Counted from the stretch's first letter, positions 8,924-18,211 are shown. The stretch is 64,000 nt of DNA from Chitinophaga nivalis (GCF_025989125.1 NZ_JAPDNR010000001.1:8296087-8360086); one strand, 5' to 3'. Notes: a model not told the origin generated them from the letters alone. Translations and numbers: made by a program.

Positions 8924-9100
8924 TCAACCCCATTTACAGCCAAAAGCATGGCATCTGCAAGCCGCACCGGCTATATTACGGCAGTTCATGTCTGTATTAC
9001 AACCCCCGGCACAGATCTGCCGCATATTGGATTGTCCGCCGTTAATAATACTCATTGCTTTACGGGTCAGCTTTTTAGCGCCCCAGGAAGGTTGTTTCAT
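8924..9100 (-). CDS. Double-glycine-leader, cysteine-rich precursor peptide (bacteriocin-like)
   Basis: Start taken at the internal ATG (MKQPSWGAKKLTRK); a longer frame begins at 9145 but puts a hydrophobic stretch ahead of the leader. 58 residues. Residues 1-22 form a leader of the Bacteroidota type, with KKLTRK followed by a short amphipathic helix ending in INGG. The 36-residue core after Gly22 has six cysteines (30, 34, 40, 48, 50, 55) and many glycines, closing with HAFGCKWG. Such leaders are cut after GG by the peptidase domain of a C39-type ABC exporter. The core could be disulfide-linked or modified. No exporter, maturase or immunity gene is within the window, so any processing would act in trans. 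Easily missed by gene callers. Confidence 0.6.
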   Translation of the reverse strand: MKQPSWGAKKLTRKAMSIINGGQSNMRQICAGGCNTDMNCRNIAGAACRCHAFGCKWG

Positions 9101-9502
9101 AAACGTTGCAATTAAAAGGTGAAAAATCACGCCACTATTCAGCATTCAGTGGCATACAGGTACTACAAGAATAGCGCATGACACCGCGTTCTTCCCGCAG
9201 GGACCTCAAAAAAATAGCCTGCAAAACTGAATTACCCACTGACAGGTAACCAGATTACCCCGATTACAGGTATGCATGTATTGTTTAACAGACCGTGCAT
9301 ATCAGCTGTTGTGATTTTGCGAAGGCCGGGATTACTGTAGCCCGGATTAAGAAATTCGTTACACCTCCGCTATACCTGCCCTTTTATTTTATGGGTAAAA
9401 TATTTCACACCTATCAACAGTTCCCTAAAACATGGACTGCACCAGGAATTACCTGGTGCAGTCCATGTTGGAAAAGGCTCCTGAATATCATTATAGGCTA
9501 CC
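9101..9502. other. 402-bp stretch without a clear gene
   Basis: It holds the terminator at 9429-9469. On the minus strand a 39-codon open frame (9135-9254, possible GTG start at 9239) ends in RYSCSTCMPLNAE; it has no leader, no clear start and no recognisable family, so I do not call it a gene. No promoter matching TTG-N19-TAnnTTTG could be found for the peptide gene at 9100. Confidence 0.4.
9429..9469 (-). terminator. Intrinsic terminator
   Basis: Perfect 18-bp inverted repeat (9429-9446 with 9452-9469), 5-nt loop, followed on the minus strand by TTTT. It lies 34 bases beyond the stop of the lipoprotein gene at 9503-10270. Confidence 0.85.
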
Positions 9503-10270
9503 TTATTTTTTCACCTTGATGTATTGGAAGCTATCTGTGTAGTTCCATTTTTGTTGCCGGGTCACCAGGTTATCCGAGTTATAGGTATTAATAATCTGCA
9601 TATTTTGAACAGGTCCTTCATCCGTCCATCTCATCCAGCTCGGATTGTTTTTAGAAGAAAATATCCCCGCATCTTTTGACATGCCTGTTTTTATTCCGAT
9701 AAAATATGCATTCTGCGCATTATCAAAACCACCGTATTCATATACATAGGGATCGCCATCTACAGGCTGCCCCCATACTTTCAGATAATTGCCCCTTCTA
9801 TCCACCTTGTAATAAAGATTAAATTTTGTGCCTGGGCGAAAGAACTCATGGGTATGTATAACCGTATCATTTCTGTAGGTAAATGTTTGCAGCACCCGAC
9901 CTACCGATCTGTACTCCTCAATATGACTCAGCCTTTTCAGTGAGTCATAATCATAACGCGCAATACTGGGATTATAGTTGGTAGCCCCATACCACGAATG
10001 GAGTTCAACAAGATTATGGGCATTGTCGTAAAAATATTTCGACACGGACATCGTATCGTGCAGTGAATTAAAACCAACACTTATCCACGGTTTATTGAAT
10101 GCATTATACTGAATCTCCTCCCATACATAAGGTGTATCAGCTGGTTTATAGGGCATCCGGTATATCTTGCTTAATAAAAAGATAGTTTTAGCAGGCGGAA
10201 CAACATCCGGCTTACAGCCGTAAAAAAGTATAACAGTGAATAATGTGAGGGAATAGCTGAAAGATTTCAT
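9503..10270 (-). CDS. YD-type lipoprotein, tandem copy 1
   Basis: Start taken at the internal ATG giving MKSFSYSLTLFTVILFYGCKP, a lipoprotein leader with the cysteine at residue 19; the frame runs 33 codons further upstream without a convincing start. 255 residues. The body repeats turns such as YNAFNKPWISVGF, YDSLKRLSHIEEY and YKVDRRGNYLKVWG, typical of YD-like beta structures. About two thirds or more of the residues match the next gene (10463-11236), including the ending WTDEG...MQIINTYN...QYIKVKK. The function is unknown. It is probably surface or periplasm facing. The two genes have separate upstream regions, and this one ends in a strong terminator. Confidence 0.75.
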   Translation of the reverse strand: MKSFSYSLTLFTVILFYGCKPDVVPPAKTIFLLSKIYRMPYKPADTPYVWEEIQYNAFNKPWISVGFNSLHDTMSVSKYFYDNAHNLVELHSWYGATNYNPSIARYDYDSLKRLSHIEEYRSVGRVLQTFTYRNDTVIHTHEFFRPGTKFNLYYKVDRRGNYLKVWGQPVDGDPYVYEYGGFDNAQNAYFIGIKTGMSKDAGIFSSKNNPSWMRWTDEGPVQNMQIINTYNSDNLVTRQQKWNYTDSFQYIKVKK

Positions 10271-10462
10271 AAAGATAGATTTAATGATGAGCAACAGATA
10301 TATACTGTATGTTTTATAAAAATTATTCACCCGATCTTTCTTTGAATCATCATATGTAAAAACGATCACCTGTTCTTGCTGTTTCTTTTTGGAGACCAGT
10401 CATTACACGCGCCTTTCAGGCACGTATACCTTTCTCCACCGAAAGAGGAGTACACATCGCTA

Positions 10463-11236
10463 TTAGTTATTTTTTAGCACTTTGATATATTGAAAGCTAT
10501 CCGTGTAAGCCCACAGTTGTTGCAGGATGACCAGACTATCCTGGTTATAGGTATTAATAATCTGCATATACTCAACAGGACGTCCTTCATCCGTCCATCT
10601 CATCCAGGAGGGGTTATTCCGGGAAGCACGTGTCGCATTCATTGAGACACCTGGTTTAAGTCCCATAAAATATGCGTTCTGCGCATTATCAAAACCACCA
10701 TATTCGTATACATATGGATAGCCCCTTACGGGCCGCCCCCACATTTTCAGGTAATTACCTTTCTGATCAACCTTATAATACACATTAAAACTTGTTCCGG
10801 CATTAAAGAACTGATAGTTTTCTACAATCGTATCATGGCTGTAGGTGAAAGTCCGCAGTACCCGGCCCACCGACCGGTTCTCCTCAATATGACTGATTCT
10901 TTCCTGTGCATCATAATAATAATGCTCGGTAGTAGGATTATAATTGGTAGCCCCATACCAGGAATGAAGCGCTACAAAAATATTCTGGCTATCATAAAAA
11001 TACTTAAACACGTTCATTGTATCGTGTCGTGAATTAAACGTAACACTTATCCAGGGTTTATTGAATGCATTATATTTGATCTCCTCAGATACATAAGGGG
11101 TATCTATCGGCTTATAAGGCATCCGGTATACTTTGCTCAATAAAAACATGGTTTCGGCAGGCGGAACAATATCCGGCTTACAGCCGTAGAAAAAGATAAT
11201 GGTCAATAACGTGAGGGAGTAGCAGAAGGATTTCAT
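10463..11236 (-). CDS. YD-type lipoprotein, tandem copy 2
   Basis: Start taken at the ATG giving MKSFCYSLTLLTIIFFYGCKP (lipobox cysteine 19); eight codons upstream are ignored. 257 residues. It is a duplicate of the gene at 9503-10270: both share leader, the SKVYRMPYKP/SKIYRMPYKP block, the ENRSVGRVLRTFTY/EYRSVGRVLQTFTY block and the C-terminal WTDEGR region. The upstream DNA is also duplicated, with AATTTTTATA then AACATACAG ahead of both starts. Differences are spread across the body, so the copies have diverged under constraint and neither is broken. Confidence 0.75.
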   Translation of the reverse strand: MKSFCYSLTLLTIIFFYGCKPDIVPPAETMFLLSKVYRMPYKPIDTPYVSEEIKYNAFNKPWISVTFNSRHDTMNVFKYFYDSQNIFVALHSWYGATNYNPTTEHYYYDAQERISHIEENRSVGRVLRTFTYSHDTIVENYQFFNAGTSFNVYYKVDQKGNYLKMWGRPVRGYPYVYEYGGFDNAQNAYFMGLKPGVSMNATRASRNNPSWMRWTDEGRPVEYMQIINTYNQDSLVILQQLWAYTDSFQYIKVLKNN

Positions 11237-11539
11237 AAAGAAAGGTTTAGTGATTAACAACCTATATTAGCTGTATGTTCTATAAAAATTACAAAACCAA
11301 TCGTTTTAAAAAATACGGCTTGTAAGTAAAATAACCGTTTGTTCTATTAGCTTTTGCCAGACAAATGTTGAGTGCAACGAATAAAAGTACACTTAAAGGT
11401 TCATAGTTACTGATGCTGGTAAATGAGGAAGTCCATGTAAAAGTAAATCAATGCGCGTGTAACATCCCCTCAGTGCGTGGTTTACTGCTCCTTTGCTACT
11501 TTGGACTAAATGACGCGGGCATTCTCCTACCTTTGCGCT
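11237..11539. other. 303-bp intergenic region
   Basis: Divergent region between the lipoprotein at 10463-11236 and the gene at 11540. Apart from the conserved AT-rich block just upstream of the lipoprotein start (shared with the first copy), I see nothing here. A plus-strand frame through it has no protein-like content. Confidence 0.4.
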
Positions 11540-11959
11540 ATGAAAGCTCCACCTCCCAGATATATTACCGGTACCGCTATTGCTACGCTGGCACAGGCAT
11601 TCGGATACCCCAATCATCCACATATGCAGGATTGGGAGTATGAAGTATCCTCCTTTGCCGACCTGGAAAAATATATGGCCGCCTATGTGTCTACAGCCGA
11701 TGATGACATTCGTTTTCTGCTGATGGAGATGATCCTGGAAACCAGTAATAATAAAGACCGGGATTTTGACTGGATAGCGGCAATCTGGCCCCGGGTAAAG
11801 GCGCTACTTACGGCATGCTTTCCCTTACATGCACCTACCGTCTATTACTGGAGTTGCTTCGATGTGGAAGATATCGCAGATACCTTTTATATCAGTGCTG
11901 CAATGAGGGAACTATGGCTCGAACAAACAGATCACGCTGCACAAAGCAACCCGCAGTAG
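11540..11959 (+). CDS. Small soluble protein of unknown function
   Basis: Start taken at MKAPPPRYITGT rather than ten codons earlier at 11510. 139 residues, acidic, no signal peptide or membrane helix. It has tryptophan-rich helical segments (DWIAAIWPRVKALLTACF, YYWSCFDVEDIADTFYI) and many aromatic residues. I do not recognise the family. It is a lone plus-strand gene among minus-strand genes, converging on the lipoprotein gene at 11989. Confidence 0.6.
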   Translation: MKAPPPRYITGTAIATLAQAFGYPNHPHMQDWEYEVSSFADLEKYMAAYVSTADDDIRFLLMEMILETSNNKDRDFDWIAAIWPRVKALLTACFPLHAPTVYYWSCFDVEDIADTFYISAAMRELWLEQTDHAAQSNPQ

Positions 11960-11974
11960 TCGCAGGTTGCTTTG
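11942..11974. terminator. Hairpin between convergent genes
   Basis: 10-bp perfect stem (11942-11951 with 11965-11974), whose loop holds the stop codon of the gene at 11540-11959. There is no T-tract, so it is a weak terminator candidate. Confidence 0.4.
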
Positions 11975-11988
11975 CGTAGCATCATATC

Positions 11989-13035
11989 TTATTGAAAATA
12001 CTGCGACAAATCCGTATAATTCAGGGTAAATATGGTGCCTTTAGAGGGGCCATTCGGCCTTCTCGACTTAACATCTTTTATGATCCACAACTGCGATTTT
12101 CCGGGGCTAAAAACAAAATTGGTATTGGTACCTAAATTACGGATAGGTAACAAATCCTTCGTGGTATCATAAGGCGCCAGCTCTGTACCGGTTCTGCACA
12201 GGCGACCGACATACCGAAAGTTATCTGGTAATGGCGGCAAAGTCACCGGCTCTCCGAAATCACCGGAGAGGGATATTTTTATATCCGCTTTTACCACAGC
12301 ATCCAGCCCTTTTGACAAATCTTGTTTATAAAACACCAGGTCTACCGGCATACCCGTAAAAAACTCCGGCAATGAGGGCTCCAGTTTCACGGTCACGTTC
12401 ATATAGGCCGGATTCGCCGGTGGCGCCAGATTTACCTTGTCGATCAGATCTTTTCCATCATAATAAAAGAATATCTTTTGTACAGCAGTAGTTGCTGTAA
12501 TTTTTCTGACAGACAATACATTTCCGTTCTTTTTATTGCGGATCTGTAGTTCCCTTTGCATACCTTCTTCGGCACCAATGTTTACAAACGGGGTGAATTT
12601 ATTTTCAATACCACTGGTAATAACAGTACCGTCCAGCAACAACTCCAGCGAATCTATCATCGCATATCCTTTTAACTCCAGCTTCACCGATTTATCATAT
12701 ATCTTCCCATTATCATGAAAAATACTGGTAGTTTGTAAAAACGGAGTCGTTGCCACATATCTGGTAGCGATCACCTGGGTACTACCTTGCTTTCGGATTT
12801 CAATAATGCCTTGTCCGGTTACAGGCACTGCGATCAGTTCATCGATCGCAAATGTACCTCCCACGGTAGCCATTATATTTCCTTCATTCCAAAATTCCAG
12901 CGAATCACCCACAGTAAATCCACTGATGCCGAAGCGTACCACATTACCGATCTCCAGTGCAGGTACTTGTTTCTTACAGGCTACTGCCAGGAAACACAGC
13001 AGGACACACATCCATAATCTCATATAATAATTCAT
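11989..13035 (-). CDS. Lipoprotein paired with the TonB receptor upstream
   Basis: 348 residues. The leader MRLWMCVLLCFLAVACKK gives a lipobox cysteine; an in-frame ATG at 13023 is an alternative start. The body is predicted beta-rich, with an EF-rich fold repeated about three times (LEFWNEGNIM, LELLLDGTVI, VDLVFYKQDL), and no enzyme motif. It begins 29 bases after the stop of the STN receptor at 13065-16286 on the same strand. By analogy with SusD-type partners it is probably a surface lipoprotein that helps that receptor bind its ligand, but it is not a SusD homologue. Confidence 0.75.
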   Translation of the reverse strand: MNYYMRLWMCVLLCFLAVACKKQVPALEIGNVVRFGISGFTVGDSLEFWNEGNIMATVGGTFAIDELIAVPVTGQGIIEIRKQGSTQVIATRYVATTPFLQTTSIFHDNGKIYDKSVKLELKGYAMIDSLELLLDGTVITSGIENKFTPFVNIGAEEGMQRELQIRNKKNGNVLSVRKITATTAVQKIFFYYDGKDLIDKVNLAPPANPAYMNVTVKLEPSLPEFFTGMPVDLVFYKQDLSKGLDAVVKADIKISLSGDFGEPVTLPPLPDNFRYVGRLCRTGTELAPYDTTKDLLPIRNLGTNTNFVFSPGKSQLWIIKDVKSRRPNGPSKGTIFTLNYTDLSQYFQ

Positions 13036-13064
13036 TTTTTAGTTTTTATGTAGGTAATAATATC

Positions 13065-16000
13065 TTACAAATGGTAGGTTATCGTAAAGCTGAAAGTACG
13101 TCCTGACCGCTGGGTAAATGTGCGTAAGTCCCCTTCCTGGTATTCATCATTAAACCCTTCCTCGTACTGAAAACGGTCATTCCATTCATACCCGTTGGGA
13201 TAGTTTTTAGGATCAAACCCAGGCTTTATATCATAGAATTTATTTCTGTAAAACTGAAAAGCAGTATTTAAAATATTACCGGCATTGAATCTTGTTTCCA
13301 GTTTATTATTGAACAATTTGTAGCTTATTTGCAGGTCCAGTTGCTCACGCGGCATTTCAAACTCCATTAGTGAAGGGTTTTCAGATACAATATTGGTTTT
13401 GTATCCGCTTTTATTATATACCACATTAAAGCCTATACGCTTTCCCGTATATAATAGGCCGGCATTCAGTAAAAAAGGTACCTGTCCGTATAAAGACCTT
13501 TTCTGTTGATAGCTGAGGAGTTTTTCTTCATTCGTTACGGCATCTCTTATTTCATAATTACTTTGTACCAGTGACTTTTGTAAGGTAAGGTTGCTGTACA
13601 GATAAATGTTTTCCAGCCATTTGGCCGGCGCAATAAAGCGCAGATTTTTACGCGCTTCCAATTCCAGCCCATATACCTTCGCCCAGTCAGAGTTACGCAA
13701 GGTGTAGGCCAGATTGCCTGTACCCACGTTCACAATCACCTCTACCGGTCTTTCAAAATATTTATAGAAAACACCGGCAGAAATCACTTCGCCGGCTCCC
13801 GGAAACCATTCTGCTTTCACATCGTAACTGGTAATAGGCGTGGCCTTTAACCCTGCATTCATATAATCACCATCCAGATAAGGATTATATCGTTGGAACT
13901 GGCTATTATCCATGGACTCAGGGCGTACCACCGATCTTGACCAGGAAGTTCTCAGATTTATATCACGGGTTGGGCTATACGTAAAGTTAGCAGACGGCAT
14001 CCATTGCCAGGGGACTTCTTCCTGTAATTTAAAGATATTCAGTTTGGTATTGGTGGGATTACTCACTTCGGTATAGGCAAAATATTCTGCCCGCAGTCCC
14101 CATACCAATCTCAATTTATCCCCGAGGCGATTATCAAACATAACAAATCCGGCATGTGCCTGACTTTTGCCTTCATACGCATCCTTATACCAGGGGTTCA
14201 CTGAATAAACATAACCTTTAGGGCCAATATGCTCCGCCTCTCCCCATTGTCCTACCGGCAAATACCGAAAAGTAGCATCATAATAACGCCTGTCTATCGT
14301 CAGTGCTACAATGCGCCAGTCAAAGTGTGCCCGCTTACTGTTGCCGGCATATCCCGTTTTAAAAATGCCCGCTACTTTCCCCAGTGTAAAGGGAATACTG
14401 GCAGCTACATTCCAGTTGTAATGACTTTCACTGTTGCGGTAATTGGAACGCGACATCGGTCTTTCCAATACCTCTGTTGTACTACCAGCGAAATAGAAGT
14501 AATCATACTTTCCTCCCAGCCGCTCCGCACCGGCCTGGGTAAATATAACATCCTTCTCTTTCCTTTGAATGCTGGTACGGGCCAGGTTCCACTCTATCTT
14601 TACTTTACCTGCCTGATGTAACCCACTTAACTTATGCTGCAATAAATCCATAAAAACGGGATCATCCGTTTCCCGCAAACCGGGGGGTAGTTTATTCACA
14701 TCTTCAATAGCAACATCCTGCTCAAATCCCTTGGTACGTACCAATGTATTATCAAATACCCGGGTGTAGGTATTCCGGAAACTGAAACGATTGTTTCCGG
14801 TTTGCCAGCCGATGTTGAGAAGGGCGCCCCAGGTAGTGTTATAGCCATAAGCACCACCGGCATTATTGTATTCGTTCAACCACTTCCCCCGGTGCAAATC
14901 CTCATACAGGTTAATACTTTGTGTATTACGATAACTGAGTGAACCGGTAATACCCATTTTATTTTTACCGGTACTATCCAGGGGAATCAACCGGCCCAGT
15001 GACAACTGGTAGTTTTGTGAAGGACTGGCAGTATTACGATAGGTAGTGAAGTTATCGTGGTTATTGAATTTTCTGCTTTGTGCAGTAACTGCCTCATTAT
15101 ATTCGTCATCTGATTTTCCTATGTGGGGAAATACGCCACGGGCTGTATGCTGGAGATCTGCCGGAAAATCGCCCCGGTGGCCATCATCAAATCCCAGGAA
15201 GTCATATTTACCTTTTTTCCTGCTAAAGAAATCTTTCCCTGTAGCCTGATCATTATAACTGATACCTGCCGAAAAACTGGTAAAGTTGCGTTCCGGAATA
15301 TCTTTGGTATTGATTTGTATTAACCCGCCTCCAAAATTCACAGTCATATCCGGCGTAACACTCTTGCTAACAATAACATTATCCACCAGGTTGGAAGGAA
15401 TCAGATCAAAGGAAAAGTTGCGGCTTTGTGCTTCTGTACTGGGCAATGCAATACCATCCAGCATGGCAGCGTTATAACGTTCTCCAATACCTCTTACAAT
15501 CACATATTTGTTATCCACTGTACTCAGGCCACTGATGCGTTTCAGACTTTCCCCGATATGCTTGTCCGGTGTGCGCGAAATCTGTTCTGCACTGATCCCG
15601 TTCGTAATTTCCGAAGCGTTTTTCTGTCGCAGGTATAAGACGTTGGTGGTTTCTTTTCCGGCAATTCCCTTTACCACCACGCCTGCCAGCTGTCCCTTAT
15701 TTCTTTTCAGGGCAGATTTCAATTGAAAAGTGGCACCGGCTGTAATCAGGATATCCCGGACTTCTTTGGTACCATAGCCGATGTAACTGATTTCCGCGGT
15801 ATAATTACCCGCTGGTAGTTTTATCAGAAAAGAGCCATCCATACCGGTTACCACCACTTTACCCGCCAGCTTCACGGTTGCTCCCGGCAACGGGTCTCCG
15901 TTTAGTTCATCCAGCATTTCACCCGACAGCGTACCTGTTTGTGGTTTTACCGCTTGTTCTTCCTGTTTGATGACAACAAAATTCCCATTCAACACATAGG

Positions 16001-16286
16001 ATAATCCGACACTTTTAAGGGATATCAGCAGTTCACGCAACGTACGTTTTTTTGTATCCAGCGTAACCGATTGGGTAAGCAGGGAGGTTACAGCAGTACC
16101 ATAGGATAGCTGTGCCCCTGTTTCGCTTTCTATAATACGGAACAACTGTTGGATGGTCATCGTCCGTTCTGTGATCACCACGCTTTTATCCAACACGGAC
16201 TGGGCCTGTAATACACCGGCTGTTAGCAGCAACTGCAGACATAAAAGCCATTTCGAAAATCGTAATAAGTAAACCTTTTTTTGCAT
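13065..16286 (-). CDS. TonB-dependent outer-membrane receptor with STN domain
   Basis: 1073 residues, complete. Signal peptide (about 1-29), STN domain (about 35-105: SVVITERTMTIQQLFRII onwards), carboxypeptidase-regulatory-like domain (about 118-200, ending IGYGTKEVRD), plug (about 215-340, TPDKHIGESLKRISGLS, YVIVRGIGERYN, FGGGLIQINTKD), then a beta-barrel ending in RTFSFTITYHL with the aromatic-rich last strand expected of the class. The STN domain pairs it with the FecR and sigma genes directly upstream. The ligand is unknown. It is the full-length paralogue of the receptor cut at the left edge. Confidence 0.94.
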   Translation of the reverse strand: MQKKVYLLRFSKWLLCLQLLLTAGVLQAQSVLDKSVVITERTMTIQQLFRIIESETGAQLSYGTAVTSLLTQSVTLDTKKRTLRELLISLKSVGLSYVLNGNFVVIKQEEQAVKPQTGTLSGEMLDELNGDPLPGATVKLAGKVVVTGMDGSFLIKLPAGNYTAEISYIGYGTKEVRDILITAGATFQLKSALKRNKGQLAGVVVKGIAGKETTNVLYLRQKNASEITNGISAEQISRTPDKHIGESLKRISGLSTVDNKYVIVRGIGERYNAAMLDGIALPSTEAQSRNFSFDLIPSNLVDNVIVSKSVTPDMTVNFGGGLIQINTKDIPERNFTSFSAGISYNDQATGKDFFSRKKGKYDFLGFDDGHRGDFPADLQHTARGVFPHIGKSDDEYNEAVTAQSRKFNNHDNFTTYRNTASPSQNYQLSLGRLIPLDSTGKNKMGITGSLSYRNTQSINLYEDLHRGKWLNEYNNAGGAYGYNTTWGALLNIGWQTGNNRFSFRNTYTRVFDNTLVRTKGFEQDVAIEDVNKLPPGLRETDDPVFMDLLQHKLSGLHQAGKVKIEWNLARTSIQRKEKDVIFTQAGAERLGGKYDYFYFAGSTTEVLERPMSRSNYRNSESHYNWNVAASIPFTLGKVAGIFKTGYAGNSKRAHFDWRIVALTIDRRYYDATFRYLPVGQWGEAEHIGPKGYVYSVNPWYKDAYEGKSQAHAGFVMFDNRLGDKLRLVWGLRAEYFAYTEVSNPTNTKLNIFKLQEEVPWQWMPSANFTYSPTRDINLRTSWSRSVVRPESMDNSQFQRYNPYLDGDYMNAGLKATPITSYDVKAEWFPGAGEVISAGVFYKYFERPVEVIVNVGTGNLAYTLRNSDWAKVYGLELEARKNLRFIAPAKWLENIYLYSNLTLQKSLVQSNYEIRDAVTNEEKLLSYQQKRSLYGQVPFLLNAGLLYTGKRIGFNVVYNKSGYKTNIVSENPSLMEFEMPREQLDLQISYKLFNNKLETRFNAGNILNTAFQFYRNKFYDIKPGFDPKNYPNGYEWNDRFQYEEGFNDEYQEGDLRTFTQRSGRTFSFTITYHL

Positions 16287-16342
16287 ACTTTTATCATGTT
16301 AATATTACCGTCGTTTCTGCTGAAACAACTGTTGTGATTAAT

Positions 16343-16406
16343 TACTGAGCCGCGAACTCAGTAGCATTGAGCCGTCTTACCTCCCCAGGTAAAACGGCTT
16401 TTTTTT
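16343..16406. promoter_or_regulatory. Two hairpins between FecR and receptor genes
   Basis: One stem is TACTGAG (16343-16349) with CTCAGTA (16357-16363). The other is 16370-16382 with 16387-16399, two 6-bp halves around one mismatch, and is followed on the plus strand by eight Ts. They lie at the same place as the hairpin at 2812-2845 in the paralogous unit, and probably separate sigma/FecR transcription from receptor transcription. On the minus strand neither has a strong T-tract. Confidence 0.45.
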
Positions 16407-16437
16407 CTGACAATCTTTTAGAGATAATAACCTGGTA

Positions 16438-17400
16438 TTAATGTATATGGATGTTATGCTTATCAACAGTATAGGTAAAGCCGGCTGTCTGTGACAGGAT
16501 AGCGAGTGTTTTCTCCAGAGATTCCCCCCTGAATCCAACGGTGATGTGCTCTTTTAACCGGGCCCGGTTATCAATCGTAATCTTTACATTAAACCATTCT
16601 TCCAGCGTTCGACACACATCTTGCAACGGGGTTTGCTGAAACACCAATTTACCGGTGATCCAGCTGCCGGCAGCCGGTGTAAGGATGGTGGTGGTACTAA
16701 ACTGCGTTGTGAGATGATTATAGGAAAGTTGTTGCCGCGGTGTCAGGTGGCTGAGCAAACGTCCGGCATACGCCACGCCTACCTTACCGGTAGCTACTGT
16801 TACGGTCATTTGTGCAGCAGCCGGAAATCCATTTACTTCAAAAGAAGTTCCCAGTACATGCGTCACTAATTTTCCTACCTGAACGGTAAACTGTTTTCCG
16901 GAATTTCTCTTTACATCAAAGAAGGCTTTTCCTGCCAGCAGCACCGTTCTATCCGTCAGGCCATAATTTTCAGGAATCTGTATAGTGGAGTTGGGAGAGA
17001 GATATATTTTAGAGCTATCAGATAGTAACACGGTTCTCACCTGGCCAGGACCGGTGATGACCTGCTCATATGCCAGCGGGCGATCAGCAGCAGTATAATC
17101 AATATGTGGATTTTGGACTAACAGATAAATAGCCACGCCCATCAGGATCAGTAAGGTAGCAGCGTATTGCAGGAAGTGACGCGGGAGCCGTGCCATTATG
17201 GTAGCAGCGCGCGTTCTCATATCCGGCTGACGGATCTGCTGCCACATTTCCCGGGTAATTCGCTGGCGGCTGGCGGCAGATAAATGCACCGGTTCTTCCG
17301 CCGTCTTATCAAACCATTGCTGCAGCAGCTCTTTTTCTGCTGCAGTAGCCATACCTGCCAGGTAACGGTCAATCACCTTTTCCAGTTGTTCTATCTTCAT
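16438..17400 (-). CDS. FecR-family anti-sigma factor
   Basis: 320 residues. N-terminal helical sigma-binding part (about 1-85), one membrane helix at about 93-110 (FLQYAATLLILMGVAIYLLV), periplasmic FecR domain (about 120-215, AFFDVKRNSGKQFTV, HVLGTSFEV) and DUF4974-like C-terminal domain (about 245-320). It senses the state of the neighbouring STN receptor and releases or activates the ECF sigma factor encoded 103 bases upstream. Domain order matches the paralogue at 2894-3952, but sequence identity between them is limited. Confidence 0.93.
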   Translation of the reverse strand: MKIEQLEKVIDRYLAGMATAAEKELLQQWFDKTAEEPVHLSAASRQRITREMWQQIRQPDMRTRAATIMARLPRHFLQYAATLLILMGVAIYLLVQNPHIDYTAADRPLAYEQVITGPGQVRTVLLSDSSKIYLSPNSTIQIPENYGLTDRTVLLAGKAFFDVKRNSGKQFTVQVGKLVTHVLGTSFEVNGFPAAAQMTVTVATGKVGVAYAGRLLSHLTPRQQLSYNHLTTQFSTTTILTPAAGSWITGKLVFQQTPLQDVCRTLEEWFNVKITIDNRARLKEHITVGFRGESLEKTLAILSQTAGFTYTVDKHNIHIH

Positions 17401-17503
17401 GTATAATAGTCTTCTGACTATATGCGCATGAAACCAGTTGTTTTGACCATTGGGGTAAGGTTACCAAATTATTAACTCATGCTATCTCCGGTAGTATTGT
17501 GGA

Positions 17504-18070
17504 TCAACAAAGCAGGATAGAAAGGATATAAGCTTCTTTAAGACCATAATGCAGCTTATGTAAGGCCGTATTGAGCTGATTGCGGACTGTGCGTTCTGCC
17601 ACTCCCAGGCGGGCAGCAATTTCAGGAATAGATAATTCTTCCTCCCGGCTTAAACGGTATACCTGCTGCATTCTCAATGGTAGCTTGTCTACCTCCCGCT
17701 CCAGCAGACTTTCCAGTTCTTTGAGCTGTACAGGATCCAGCAGGGAGGCAAATCCTGGTAGTATCCGGGTGGCTATATTTTCCCGGCGTTGAGCATCTTT
17801 AATCGCGCCGGAGATGGCACGCAGTACTTCATAATGTGCAGCACTGGCAAGATATGCGCCTAATGTAGTTTCAATATTTAGTGTATGCCTTCGGACCCAA
17901 AGCCGGATCAGCATTTCCTGTACAACATCTTTAGCATCTGCTTCATTCTTCAGCCTTTTCATCGCAAACAGGAACAAGGACTCCCAGAAACGATCATACA
18001 GTATTTTAAATGCCTGTACATCATCTTGCCGGATACGCTCCAGTAAAGCGGTGTCTGAAAGCAGGGACAT
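17504..18070 (-). CDS. ECF RNA polymerase sigma factor (FecI-like)
   Basis: 188 residues. Region 2 (about 20-85: KILYDRFWESLFLFAMKRL, DAKDVVQEMLIRLWVRR) and region 4 (about 130-180: LPLRMQQVYRLSREEELSIP, then EIAARLGVAERTVRNQ). It heads the second sigma-FecR-receptor-lipoprotein unit and should activate that receptor gene on signal. In frame length and order agree with Bacteroidota ECF families. Confidence 0.93.
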   Translation of the reverse strand: MSLLSDTALLERIRQDDVQAFKILYDRFWESLFLFAMKRLKNEADAKDVVQEMLIRLWVRRHTLNIETTLGAYLASAAHYEVLRAISGAIKDAQRRENIATRILPGFASLLDPVQLKELESLLEREVDKLPLRMQQVYRLSREEELSIPEIAARLGVAERTVRNQLNTALHKLHYGLKEAYILSILLC

Positions 18071-18142
18071 GCTGAAATTTTAAATAGCTGCTAAAGTAGT
18101 CAGTTTTTATTACCGAAACGTTAAGCATAGGATAACCCTGTA

Positions 18143-18173
18143 TAAAAAAGGACCGCTCCCCGCGGGCAGTCCT
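18143..18173 (-). terminator. Intrinsic terminator
   Basis: On the minus strand an 8-bp stem (18173-18166 with 18156-18149, one G-T pair) is followed by a run of Ts. It lies beyond the stop of the lipoprotein at 18212-18886. Confidence 0.7.
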
Positions 18174-18211
18174 CTTCCTTTTATCTTAAAATATCACTAC
18201 CTGTATTATTA

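Noticed and set aside
8781..9122. 113-codon plus-strand frame covering the peptide gene
   Set aside because: No leader or domain and antisense to a peptide with a clear leader and terminator.
9295..9519. 74-codon plus-strand frame
   Set aside because: It crosses the strong terminator at 9429-9469 and has no protein-like pattern.
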